A stretch of DNA of 48,748 bases, from positions 1 to 48,748 of the forward strand of contig JAKSMC010000025.1 in the NCBI GenBank assembly GCA_024400835.1, in the 5' to 3' direction. Positions 1-6,533 of the stretch are shown here, in pieces. The translations under genes were made by a program, and so were the position numbers. Under the pieces are notes generated by a model, which saw only the letters and a list, made by a program, of their open reading frames with translations, ran no database searches and had not been told where the DNA came from. This stretch comes from Bacteroidales bacterium (GTDB lineage: Bacteria; Bacteroidota; Bacteroidia; Bacteroidales; WCHB1-69). Each line of letters begins with the position of its first letter. The stretch's first letter is position 1.

Positions 1-38
1 TGACATTGACCGTTGACATTGACTTTTTCAAAAAACAC

Positions 39-46
39 TACTTTTG
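39..46 (+). promoter_or_regulatory. Promoter -7 box for the 147-617 lipoprotein
   Basis: TACTTTTG matches the Bacteroidota TAnnTTTG consensus, and TTG at 19-21 is spaced 17 bases upstream. The predicted leader runs about 95 bases and includes the hairpin at 62-96. Confidence 0.55.
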
Positions 47-61
47 CCGCTCCGCACACCA

Positions 62-96
62 CTCCACCTTGTCCAACGGACTTCGCAAGGTTGGAG
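62..96 (+). other. Leader hairpin, copy 1
   Basis: CTCCACCTTG at 62-71 pairs with CAAGGTTGGAG at 86-96, leaving one bulged T, and GTCC/GGAC can pair inside the loop. No T-tract follows, so it looks like a leader RNA structure rather than a terminator. It is conserved base for base in copy 2. Confidence 0.6.
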
Positions 97-146
97 AGGA
101 CCGGAGGGGGAAACAATAAGCAAATGAAGTCCAGTAAAATACAGAT

Positions 147-617
147 ATGAAAAAACTTTTTTTAATTCTTTTGTCTGCAATAAGCATCGGAATATTCACA
201 GGATGTGAAGATCCTGATTTGCCCTCACCAAACAAGCCGCACCGTGAAAACAACCATATTATCACAAGATTCTTGTTTGATGCTGGCTATTGTACTGCTA
301 ATCTTAAATGCGACACCTTGTACCGAATATACAGCCAAGAACAAATGGACTCATTGCTTGCTGGATATAACTTTTGGCTGCCAACGTTGGATTCCCCAAA
401 TAAATCTATGTGCCTGTACTGGGGATGGTGCGGTGGAGATGCTCGCGAAGTAAATGTTGAATTTACTACTTTGGATGAAAATATGTATAGTCTTACTATT
501 GATGTGACGGATGTACCTATGTTACCTGCCGGGGCACCTTTCGTTGTTGCATTCTATACAGATTTGGGAATTGAGCCAACAGATAGCATTATGGTTGACG
601 TAAATATTCATGATTGA
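147..617 (+). CDS. Putative lipoprotein of unknown function
   Basis: The 156-aa product starts with a lipoprotein signal peptide ending in a lipobox (FTGC, Cys20) followed by acidic residues (EDPD), a pattern often seen in surface-exported Bacteroidota lipoproteins. The mature part is about 136 aa and has several cysteines (in GYC, LKC, SMC and GWC contexts) that could form disulfides. I recognise no domain. The start is supported by alignment with the duplicated cassette at 995, where the equivalent ATG begins another exported protein. An 8-codon upstream ORF (124-150) ends in an ATGA overlap with this start. The stop overlaps the start of the next small ORF by one base, so the two are probably translationally coupled. 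Confidence 0.75.
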   Translation: MKKLFLILLSAISIGIFTGCEDPDLPSPNKPHRENNHIITRFLFDAGYCTANLKCDTLYRIYSQEQMDSLLAGYNFWLPTLDSPNKSMCLYWGWCGGDAREVNVEFTTLDENMYSLTIDVTDVPMLPAGAPFVVAFYTDLGIEPTDSIMVDVNIHD

Positions 618-712
618 TGAGACAAAAATTTTTTTTATTGGCATTAGCCATGCTTTTAATCTCCGTAGCATACTCGCAAAGTGTGCCAGTGACACCAAAC
701 AAATGGTATTAA
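617..712 (+). pseudogene. Truncated exported-protein remnant (31 aa)
   Basis: The ORF encodes a convincing signal peptide (MRQ, hydrophobic core through residue 18, then AYSQS) but stops after only about ten mature residues. Its start codon overlaps the stop of the upstream lipoprotein gene (TGATG). I read it as the remaining 5' end of a secreted-protein gene whose body was lost. A genuine small exported peptide is possible but less likely, because the sequence after it is repeat-like and non-coding. Confidence 0.45.
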
Positions 713-878
713 CAAGATAATTTCGTTTCATCCCTTCATCGTTACATCCCTTCATCAATGAAACGCGCCGTCGCCTGTACGTCGCACCGTAAACATGAAT
801 TCGCCGTTGCTTTGGCTCGTCTCTACTTTTCTACCTCTCTACCCCTCTACTTCTTCATGCTAATTCGTGGGCCATACC
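713..878. other. Non-coding spacer with short pyrimidine repeats
   Basis: I see no convincing gene here. The stretch 736-757 repeats a CATCCCTTCATC motif, and 822-853 repeats TCTAC-containing pyrimidine units. Similar TCTAC runs occur near 18074 and 25900, so these look like dispersed intergenic repeat debris. Confidence 0.5.
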
Positions 879-1005
879 AAAAAACACTATCTTTGCCGCT
901 CCGCACACCACTCCACCTTGTCCAACGGACTTCGCAAGGTTGGAGAGGACCGGAGGGGAGAACATAAACAAAAGAAGTCCAGTGAAATATGGATATGAAA
1001 AAGCT
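879..1005 (+). repeat. Duplicated promoter/leader cassette, copy 2
   Basis: This is the second copy of 30-157. The -7 box reads TATCTTTG (888-895) and the hairpin arms are at 911-920 and 935-945. The upstream-ORF start codon of copy 1 is lost here (AAG instead of ATG). Confidence 0.85.
888..895 (+). promoter_or_regulatory. Promoter -7 box for the 995-1924 gene
   Basis: TATCTTTG fits the TAnnTTTG consensus and occupies the same position in the cassette as 39-46. Confidence 0.55.
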
Positions 1006-1924
1006 ATTAGTATTTATCATCATGCCCTTCGTTGCGGTATTCTTTCATTGTAACGCCCAAGAGCATTCCCTCCGAGTGGCCGATGTCTATGTCACCAACC
1101 AATCCGGCAATATATCTAGCCAATACATTACAGGACAGGTGAGTTATGACCCGGAAACTCAGACACTGACAATGGAAAATGCCAGTATTACGTGCCCTGA
1201 TCCGTCTGGATATAACGTTGTAGGTCCGGATATAGAAAGCACAAATATGGATTTGACATTAAAGCTCATTGGAGAAAACAGCATCCAAGGTTTGGAACCC
1301 ATAAGCAATTTCATGGGAACTATTCATGTCGAGGGACCAGGTTCCCTTCTATTATGGCGGCAAAACGGAAGTCATGGGTTTTATGGATTTGGATGCACTA
1401 ATATTTCAGATTTTTTCATCACAGATGGTGCCAACATTCATATTCGCTCCGTTGGAGTGGGTATTTCCACCGAAGAACTCGAATTGTCAAATATCTCGGG
1501 CATATTACCGACTCTGCACGTCGATTCAAGCACGTTGCTTATTGAGGCCACGAAATGCATTGATGAAATAAAAGGATTTGAATTGGTAGGCTGCCATATC
1601 GAAACACCTCAAAACGCCTATTACAATAATGACAGCCTTAGTCTGTTGACAGAAGATGGGAACAGAGTGCGCAATTTTCTCTCTATAGTTCCGAACACAG
1701 TCGGCATTTCAGATTACGAGGCCTGTCCCTATCGTATTTGGGGTTCTTTCGATGGAATACATTTCAAAGATGTTCAGCCCGGTGAAGCAGTGGACGTGTT
1801 CAACCCGCTGGGGCAATGTATATATCACTCCCAAATTCAAAGTTCTCGGACTTTTGTGCCCTTGCATAAAGGAATGTACATCGTCCGTGTCGGAAAATAC
1901 TCGAAGAAAGTGCTGGTAAACTAA
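995..1924 (+). CDS. Secreted protein with T9SS type A sorting domain
   Basis: The product is about 309 aa. An N-terminal signal peptide ends near CNAQE. The middle is rich in short beta-like repeats with many N, S and G residues, resembling parallel beta-helix or surface-repeat proteins. The last ~75 residues form a T9SS C-terminal domain (VDVFNPLGQ, then FVPLHKGMYIVRVG and a basic KKVLV end). It should be exported to the cell surface or medium by type IX secretion. An in-frame ATG lies at 989, but the duplicated cassette places the start at 995. The function of the middle part is unknown. Confidence 0.8.
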   Translation: MKKLLVFIIMPFVAVFFHCNAQEHSLRVADVYVTNQSGNISSQYITGQVSYDPETQTLTMENASITCPDPSGYNVVGPDIESTNMDLTLKLIGENSIQGLEPISNFMGTIHVEGPGSLLLWRQNGSHGFYGFGCTNISDFFITDGANIHIRSVGVGISTEELELSNISGILPTLHVDSSTLLIEATKCIDEIKGFELVGCHIETPQNAYYNNDSLSLLTEDGNRVRNFLSIVPNTVGISDYEACPYRIWGSFDGIHFKDVQPGEAVDVFNPLGQCIYHSQIQSSRTFVPLHKGMYIVRVGKYSKKVLVN

Positions 1925-1940
1925 TTAAATAATTTTATCA

Positions 1941-1982
1941 ATGAAAAAGTTTTTTGTATTTTGCTTGAAACCTGAAACTTGA
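1941..1982 (+). pseudogene. Possible vestigial gene start (13 codons)
   Basis: ATG AAA AAG followed by hydrophobic codons looks like the beginning of a signal peptide, but the frame runs into the TGAAACT repeat tract and stops after 13 codons. Together with 617-712 it suggests that exported-protein genes have been eroded here. Chance is a reasonable alternative. Confidence 0.2.
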
Positions 1983-1996
1983 AACTTGAAACTTAT
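1966..1996. repeat. Short TGAAACT tandem repeat
   Basis: The heptamer TGAAACT/TGAAACC occurs several times in tandem. The same unit recurs around 25932-25948 and 25980-25998, always between genes, so it is a dispersed low-complexity intergenic repeat. Confidence 0.6.
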
Positions 1997-3036
1997 TTCG
2001 TGGCTTCCTGCCCCTGTTTCACCAACTGTCCGCAGGCAGCCGCAATGTCCTGTCCTTTGCTTTGGCGCACGTTGACTACCATATTGCAGTTCTTGAGGTA
2101 GTTGATGAACTCCTCGCGCTGGTTGGGGTAGGAGCGGTGATAGATGCCGTCCTCGGTTTCGTTGTATTCTATGATGTTGATTTTGACGGGGAACGGGCGG
2201 CAGTAACGGGCTAACTTTTCGGCGGCCTGGCGCGTGTCGTTAACCTTGCTCAACAGGAGATATTCGAACGTGATGCGCTGGCCTGTTTTCTGGTGATAGT
2301 AGAGCAGGGCGGCCTGCAAGTCGTGCAGACTGTTGTGCTCCGTTACTGGCATGATGACTTCGCGCACTGCCGGTTCGGCACTGTGCAAGGAGACGGCCAG
2401 CCCGCAGGGGAAGTTTCTGTCGGCCAACTTCTTGATGCCCCTGATAACGCCGGCTGTGGAGAGCGTGATGCGCGTGGGCGACAATCCGAAGCCGTCCTTG
2501 GCGGTGATTTTGTCGATGGCCGTCATCACGTTGTCGAAATTGAGCAGGGGCTCGCCCATACCCATAAACACGATGTTGGTGATGCCGTTGCCGTACAGTT
2601 CCTGTGCGCGGCGGTTCATCAGTACGAACTCATCTACGATTTCGCTGTAGTGCAGGTTGCGGATGAAGCCCATCGTGCCCGTGGCACAAAACGAGCAGCG
2701 CAGCGGGCAGCCTACCTGCGACGAAACGCACGCGGTGACGCGCTCGCCCGACGGAATGAGTACGCCTTCCACCATCTTCCCGTCTTCGTAACGGAAGGCG
2801 AACTTGGCGGTTTTGTCCTTGCTGTGGGCCTCCTGCGCGATTTCCGCACGCCGGAAGGTGAAATGCTCGGCCATCTGCGTGCGCAGGGAGAGCGAAACAT
2901 TCGTCATCTCGTCAAAACTGCCCACGCCCTTTTGCCAAAGCCAGGTCCAAATCTGTTTCGCACGGAACTTCTTTTCGTTGACAGAAAGGAGGAAATCTTC
3001 TAATTCTTCGTAGGTGATATGTCTGATGTCGGTCAT
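1993..3036 (-). CDS. rlmN: 23S rRNA (adenine2503-C2)/tRNA methyltransferase RlmN
   Basis: This radical-SAM enzyme methylates C2 of A2503 in 23S rRNA and A37 of some tRNAs. The 347-aa length is typical. The radical-SAM cluster motif CxxxCxxC is at Cys110, Cys114 and Cys117 (GCPLRCSFC), followed by the GGEP-like segment GMGEPLLN. The C-terminal Cys335 (AAACGQL) fits the conserved methyl-carrier cysteine. An N-terminal helical RNA-binding region precedes the barrel. It lies 42 bases downstream of the kinase/RapZ-C fusion gene on the same strand and is probably cotranscribed with it; no separate promoter is evident. Confidence 0.95.
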   Translation of the reverse strand: MTDIRHITYEELEDFLLSVNEKKFRAKQIWTWLWQKGVGSFDEMTNVSLSLRTQMAEHFTFRRAEIAQEAHSKDKTAKFAFRYEDGKMVEGVLIPSGERVTACVSSQVGCPLRCSFCATGTMGFIRNLHYSEIVDEFVLMNRRAQELYGNGITNIVFMGMGEPLLNFDNVMTAIDKITAKDGFGLSPTRITLSTAGVIRGIKKLADRNFPCGLAVSLHSAEPAVREVIMPVTEHNSLHDLQAALLYYHQKTGQRITFEYLLLSKVNDTRQAAEKLARYCRPFPVKINIIEYNETEDGIYHRSYPNQREEFINYLKNCNMVVNVRQSKGQDIAAACGQLVKQGQEATK

Positions 3037-3078
3037 AATATTTTTTTATTCTATATATCAATAAGATGTGTTAGCAAA

Positions 3079-4521
3079 TCAGGCTTGTTCGGTGTGTCGT
3101 AAGATGACTTTCACGCCGGGATACTTGTCTTGGATGTGCTTGGCGGTTTGCTCGGCGAAGAAGACGGAGCGGTGCTGCCCGCCGGTGCATCCGAAACTGA
3201 CCATCAGGTGGTCGAAATGACGTTCCAGGTAGTTGTCAACTGACTGGTCCACGATGGCGAAGAGGTGGCTCTTGAATTCGTGAATGGCCGGGAACTGGTT
3301 GAGATAGTCGATGACACATTGATCTTTGCCTGTGAAGGTTTTGTACTGGGGCTCGCGTCCCGGGTTGGGCAGGGCACGGCAGTCGAACACGAAACCGCCG
3401 CCGTTGGGTGACGGGTCGTTGGGAATGGCCTTCTTAAAGGAAAAACTCTGCACCAGCACAGTGAGCGTCTTGGCCGGTTGATAGGGCTTTACAAAGTCAG
3501 AGGCAATGATGCCGCGCAGCACGTTGGTCAACTCGGGAATGTCGATGGGCAGGTCGAGGTTGTTGAGCAGGTTTTCCATATTGTGTACGGCATAGGGCAC
3601 ACTTTGCAGAAAATGCGATTTGCGCTCGAAATAGCCGCGATAGCCGTAAGTGCCCATGGATTGCAGGATGCGGATGAGCACGAAGCCCTGGAAATAGGAG
3701 AGGAAGGCCTTGCGGTCAACGTCTATGCGCTTGGAAAGTTCGTCCAAGTAGATGTTGAGGATGTGCTCGCGAAATTCGGGCGACAGGTCCGCCTTGGCAT
3801 CGTAGAGCAATGAGGCGATGTCGTATTGCAGCGCTCCTTTTCTGCCGCCTTGGTAGTCAATGAAGTAGATGTTCCCGCTGTCCACCATGATGTTCCTGGA
3901 TTGGAAGTCGCGATAGAGGAAGTACTCGCTGTCTGCAGAGAGCAGGTAGTCAATAAGTTTGTTATAGTCGTTTTCCAGAAGTTGCTCGTTGAACGGGACG
4001 TTGACGAGTTTGAGGAAATAGTATTTGAAGTAGTTGAGGTCCCATTGCATAGACTGTCTGTCGAAGGCGGCGCGGGGGTAGGCGACGGAGAAGTCGAGGC
4101 CCTCTTTGCCGGAGAGTTGGATGTCGGGCAGGGCGCGGGCCACCTGTTCATAGTAGGCCGTGACCTCGTCGGAGGGCTTGCCGTCACCCGTGCGGTTGGC
4201 CGACAGGAAATCGTACAATGTGCTTTTCCCCAAGTCGCTTTGCAGATAGTGTTGCTGGTCGGGAGCGACTACAAGCAGCCGTGGCACGCTGAAATGCTTT
4301 TCGGTAAAGAACTTGGTATAGGTGAAAAAGGCGATGTTTTCCGCCACGTCGTCATTGAAGGCGCCGATGAGGGTGCTGTTGTCTTCAAGTGTGATGCGGA
4401 AATAGCGTCGGTGCGAGCCGGATTGTGCTAAGGGTTCGCAGTTTGCGACGTTTTGCTTGGTATAGTCTTGCGCCAGTTGCGACAATATCTGCATAGAGGC
4501 GTCGATTCCGGAATTGTGCAT
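3079..4521 (-). CDS. Sugar-kinase-like phosphotransferase fused to a RapZ C-terminal domain
   Basis: The 480-aa product has two parts. Residues ~1-340 resemble the APH/AmgK kinase fold: the catalytic-loop motif YRDFQSRNIM supplies the Asp and Asn, and IDYQ matches the metal-binding Asp. AmgK-type enzymes phosphorylate MurNAc/GlcNAc at the anomeric position in cell-wall recycling. Residues ~370-480 match the C-terminal domain of RapZ/YvcJ (GGGFVFDCRALPNPG, then GCTGGQHRSV), which in E. coli RapZ senses glucosamine-6-phosphate. The RapZ N-terminal P-loop ATPase domain is absent. Family knowledge suggests a role in amino-sugar or cell-wall precursor metabolism; the exact substrate is inference. 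A -7 box at 4548-4555 gives a leader of about 20 bases. Confidence 0.82.
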   Translation of the reverse strand: MHNSGIDASMQILSQLAQDYTKQNVANCEPLAQSGSHRRYFRITLEDNSTLIGAFNDDVAENIAFFTYTKFFTEKHFSVPRLLVVAPDQQHYLQSDLGKSTLYDFLSANRTGDGKPSDEVTAYYEQVARALPDIQLSGKEGLDFSVAYPRAAFDRQSMQWDLNYFKYYFLKLVNVPFNEQLLENDYNKLIDYLLSADSEYFLYRDFQSRNIMVDSGNIYFIDYQGGRKGALQYDIASLLYDAKADLSPEFREHILNIYLDELSKRIDVDRKAFLSYFQGFVLIRILQSMGTYGYRGYFERKSHFLQSVPYAVHNMENLLNNLDLPIDIPELTNVLRGIIASDFVKPYQPAKTLTVLVQSFSFKKAIPNDPSPNGGGFVFDCRALPNPGREPQYKTFTGKDQCVIDYLNQFPAIHEFKSHLFAIVDQSVDNYLERHFDHLMVSFGCTGGQHRSVFFAEQTAKHIQDKYPGVKVILRHTEQA

Positions 4522-4547
4522 GATGATAGGTTAAGGTTCAACGGCTG

Positions 4548-4555
4548 CAAAAGTA
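4548..4555 (-). promoter_or_regulatory. Promoter -7 box for the 3079-4521/rlmN unit
   Basis: Read on the minus strand, TACTTTTG matches the TAnnTTTG box. It directly follows the T-tract of the tRNA-Lys terminator, so terminator and promoter abut. Confidence 0.6.
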
Positions 4556-4588
4556 ACAAAAAAAACGCCCGAAACATTGTTTCGGGCG
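4556..4588 (-). terminator. Terminator of tRNA-Lys
   Basis: A perfect 10-bp stem (CGCCCGAAAC at 4566-4575 with GTTTCGGGCG at 4579-4588, loop of 3) is followed on the minus strand by a run of T residues. It lies just downstream of the tRNA. Confidence 0.85.
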
Positions 4589-4592
4589 CACT

Positions 4593-4668
4593 TGGTGTCT
4601 CAGCTGGGATTCGAACCCAGGACCCCATCCTTAAAAGGGATGTGCTCTACCTGCTGAGCTACTGGGAC
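4593..4668 (-). tRNA. tRNA-Lys (TTT anticodon)
   Basis: A complete cloverleaf can be drawn: D-stem GCTC/GAGC; anticodon stem CATCC/GGATG with loop CTTTTAA (anticodon TTT); T-arm CTGGG-TTCGAAT-CCCAG; discriminator A; and an encoded CCA. The acceptor stem has one C-A mismatch at pair 4-69. A -7 box lies 21 bases upstream and a terminator just downstream, so it is a single-gene unit. Confidence 0.95.
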
Positions 4669-4688
4669 ATCCTTCTCAAACGAGGCTG

Positions 4689-4696
4689 CAAAAATA
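4689..4696 (-). promoter_or_regulatory. Promoter -7 box for tRNA-Lys
   Basis: TATTTTTG on the minus strand fits TAnnTTTG and lies 21 bases upstream of the mature tRNA 5' end. Confidence 0.55.
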
Positions 4697-4823
4697 CACT
4701 TTTTTTTATAGCCTTGAACGTCCATAGGAAGTTTTTTTTATTTTTTCTTTATAATATTGATTTATAATAAGTTGAGTAATAAAATATTTTTTTAAAATAT
4801 TACGTATTGTTTAACATATTTAT

Positions 4824-4831
4824 TATATTTG
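4824..4831 (+). promoter_or_regulatory. Candidate promoter for the small ORFs at 4864-5228
   Basis: TATATTTG matches the -7 consensus and sits about 33 bases before the ATG at 4864, a usual leader length here. No good -33 TTG was found. The rest of 4697-4863 is very AT-rich, with no gene seen. Confidence 0.4.
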
Positions 4832-4863
4832 CATATAACATACTGTAAATAAATGTGTTGAAA

Positions 4864-4992
4864 ATGACGTGCAATTTTTATCAAAACCATGTAGAAAAAG
4901 AAGGGGATTTTGCAACTAAAAGGCGGAAATCGTTACTTTTTGAAAAAATGCACCATTTTTTTGCACCAAACAAATTAGATGCAAAACGATGA
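4864..4992 (+). CDS. Possible small protein (42 aa), unknown
   Basis: The ORF encodes 42 residues rich in Lys, Arg, His and Phe with no signal peptide or membrane segment. Support comes from position: it begins a short distance after a -7 box, and its stop overlaps the next start as ATGA (4989-4992), a classic coupling arrangement. Against it, no domain is recognisable and the sequence is short. It could be a translated leader controlling the 79-aa gene. Confidence 0.35.
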   Translation: MTCNFYQNHVEKEGDFATKRRKSLLFEKMHHFFAPNKLDAKR

Positions 4993-5228
4993 AGAAATTG
5001 ATTTTGATTCCGAAAAAGGACACAATTACTCTCTGTCTGCCTCCGGATTGGGTGGGCAAACCGATGTTGTGCATTTTGAAAGATCCGTATGAGATGGAGG
5101 AGGAGCGGCTGGTCGCCCAGGTCAGCGAGGCGGCCCTTTGCTATCATGTGGGACGTCATAGAAAAACCATGCCGCGACGAAGACCGCGCAGCATGCGTAT
5201 GATGAGAAGAAAGCGGATGAAATCTTAG
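4989..5228 (+). CDS. Small basic protein, function unknown (79 aa)
   Basis: The N-terminal ~35 residues ([18 protein letters not shown]) look like a compact folded module and recall small conserved Bacteroidota proteins. The last ~25 residues are extremely Arg/Met-rich ([14 protein letters not shown]), suggesting nucleic-acid or ribosome binding. It is translationally coupled to the 42-aa ORF upstream. Its stop codon overlaps the stop of folE on the opposite strand (5225-5228), so the two genes converge tail to tail with no terminator space. I do not assign a function; an antitoxin-like role is conceivable but unsupported. Confidence 0.6.
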   Translation: MKKLILIPKKDTITLCLPPDWVGKPMLCILKDPYEMEEERLVAQVSEAALCYHVGRHRKTMPRRRPRSMRMMRRKRMKS

Positions 5229-5830
5229 TGCAGTTCAGCACCGATGAGGTGCATGAACTCCTGACGGGTGTTCACGTTTTTCTGGAAGGCTCCGGTGAAT
5301 TCGGATGTCGTGGTTACGGAGTTCTGCTTCTGGATACCTCTCATAGACATACAGAGGTGCTGGCACTCGATTACGACGGCCACACCAACCGGATTGAGGA
5401 CTTCCTGAATGCAGTCCTTGATTTGTGTGGTGAGGCGCTCCTGCAACTGCAGTCTGCGGGCAAAGCATTCCACCACGCGTGGGATCTTGCTCAGTCCGAC
5501 GATGGTGCCGTTGGGGATGTATCCCACGTGGGCCTTGCCGAAGAAGGGCAGCAGATGATGTTCGCAGAGGGAGTAGATTTCGATGTCCTTCACCACGATG
5601 ATTTGTCGGTAGTCTTCGTGGAAGAGAGCGCTTTCGAGGATTTTCTTCGGGTCTTGGCGGTAGCCGTGTGTCAGAAAGTCCATAGACTTGGCGGCGCGCA
5701 TCGGGGTTTTGATGAGGCCTTCGCGCTCAGGGTTTTCGCCCACGTAGGTGAGGACGTTTTTATAACTACCTGCGAGTTCGTTCAGTTGTTCATCTGTCAG
5801 GTTTGGATAATCGTAGATGGAGTTGCTCAT
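5225..5830 (-). CDS. folE: GTP cyclohydrolase I
   Basis: FolE converts GTP to 7,8-dihydroneopterin triphosphate, the first step of tetrahydrofolate (and related pterin/queuosine) synthesis. The 201-aa length is typical. Zinc ligands are present: CEHH gives Cys89 and His92, and Cys160 lies in QHLCMSMRG. The GLSKIPR and SEFTGAF segments are also family-conserved. It lies three bases after the MBL-hydrolase gene on the same strand and overlaps a small convergent ORF at its 3' end. Confidence 0.96.
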   Translation of the reverse strand: MSNSIYDYPNLTDEQLNELAGSYKNVLTYVGENPEREGLIKTPMRAAKSMDFLTHGYRQDPKKILESALFHEDYRQIIVVKDIEIYSLCEHHLLPFFGKAHVGYIPNGTIVGLSKIPRVVECFARRLQLQERLTTQIKDCIQEVLNPVGVAVVIECQHLCMSMRGIQKQNSVTTTSEFTGAFQKNVNTRQEFMHLIGAELH

Positions 5831-5833
5831 TTG

Positions 5834-6532
5834 TTACTGTATGTAAAGATTATTAATGCGTTCGTTACCGATGGTTGTGGTGTTGCCGTGTCCGGGGTAG
5901 ATGGTCACATCGTCGCCGAGGGGCAGTATTTTGCTTTTGACCATGTCAATGAGGAGGTGCATGTTGCCGGTTGGCAGGTCGGCGCGTCCCACGCTGCCCT
6001 CGAAGATGAGGTCGCCGCAGATGACGTAGCCGTTGGCGGCATCGTAGAGGGAGATGCTGCCGTCGCAGTGGCCGGGGGTGTAGAGCACCTTCAGACACTG
6101 GCTGCCGAAGCGGATTTCGTCGCCTTCGTTCAGGAATCGGTCCGGAGCGGGCATTTTGTCGGCCATAATGCCGAATGTGGCGCCGTAGGCATAGGCTTTG
6201 TTGTAGATGGGCATGCCGGCCTCGTGGCAGAGGAGCGGGGCGTTGAATTCACGCACGCACCAACCGTTGCCCGCGATGTGGTCAATGTGCGGATGCGTGT
6301 TGATGATGTATCTGACGGTAAGTTGGTGGGATTTTACGTACTCCTGCAGTTGCGCGTCTTCGTACGACGAGCAATTGCCCGGGTCCACAATTACTGCCTC
6401 GCCACTCTCATCGTGCAATACCATCGTGTTTACCATGATGGGGTTGAAATGGAAAGTCCGAATCGTCATAGTGCTGTAGTTACGTGTCAAGTCTTTAATG
6501 AAGTCTGCTAACGAGGTGCGCTTTTTCTGCAT
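5834..6532 (-). CDS. MBL-fold metallohydrolase (glyoxalase II-like)
   Basis: The product has the metallo-beta-lactamase motif THPHIDH (His80, His82, Asp84, His85 counted from the first ATG), followed by YTPGHCDGS and YPGHG metal ligands. This is the YcbL/GloB-like subgroup of about 210 aa that hydrolyses thioesters; the substrate is unknown. Two starts are possible. The ATG at 6532 follows the upstream stop by one base and suggests coupling. The ATG at 6469 (MTIRTFHFNP) matches the usual family N-terminus and would remove a 21-residue extension. I list the longer form but consider 6469 equally likely. Confidence 0.88.
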   Translation of the reverse strand: MQKKRTSLADFIKDLTRNYSTMTIRTFHFNPIMVNTMVLHDESGEAVIVDPGNCSSYEDAQLQEYVKSHQLTVRYIINTHPHIDHIAGNGWCVREFNAPLLCHEAGMPIYNKAYAYGATFGIMADKMPAPDRFLNEGDEIRFGSQCLKVLYTPGHCDGSISLYDAANGYVICGDLIFEGSVGRADLPTGNMHLLIDMVKSKILPLGDDVTIYPGHGNTTTIGNERINNLYIQ

Positions 6533-6533
6533 G

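Larger units (their letters stand above)
30..157 (+). repeat. Duplicated promoter/leader cassette, copy 1
   Basis: This segment is nearly identical to 879-1005, with a few substitutions and one net indel. It contains a Bacteroides-type -7 box TACTTTTG at 39-46, with a possible -33 TTG at 19-21 just upstream of the repeat. A strong hairpin follows at 62-96, then a purine-rich stretch and the first codons of the downstream gene. The two genes behind the copies are unrelated beyond their signal-peptide starts, so only the 5' region was duplicated. Confidence 0.85.

Noticed and set aside
758..967. 69-codon plus-strand ORF
   Set aside because: It consists of pyrimidine repeats and the duplicated promoter cassette, so it is not a gene.
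2293..3003. 236-codon open frame on the plus strand opposite rlmN
   Set aside because: It is fully antisense to an intact, motif-complete rlmN and has no recognisable protein features; GC-rich genes often leave such open antisense frames.
5228..6511. 427-codon plus-strand frame opposite folE and the MBL hydrolase
   Set aside because: It spans two intact genes on the other strand and shows no domain of its own.
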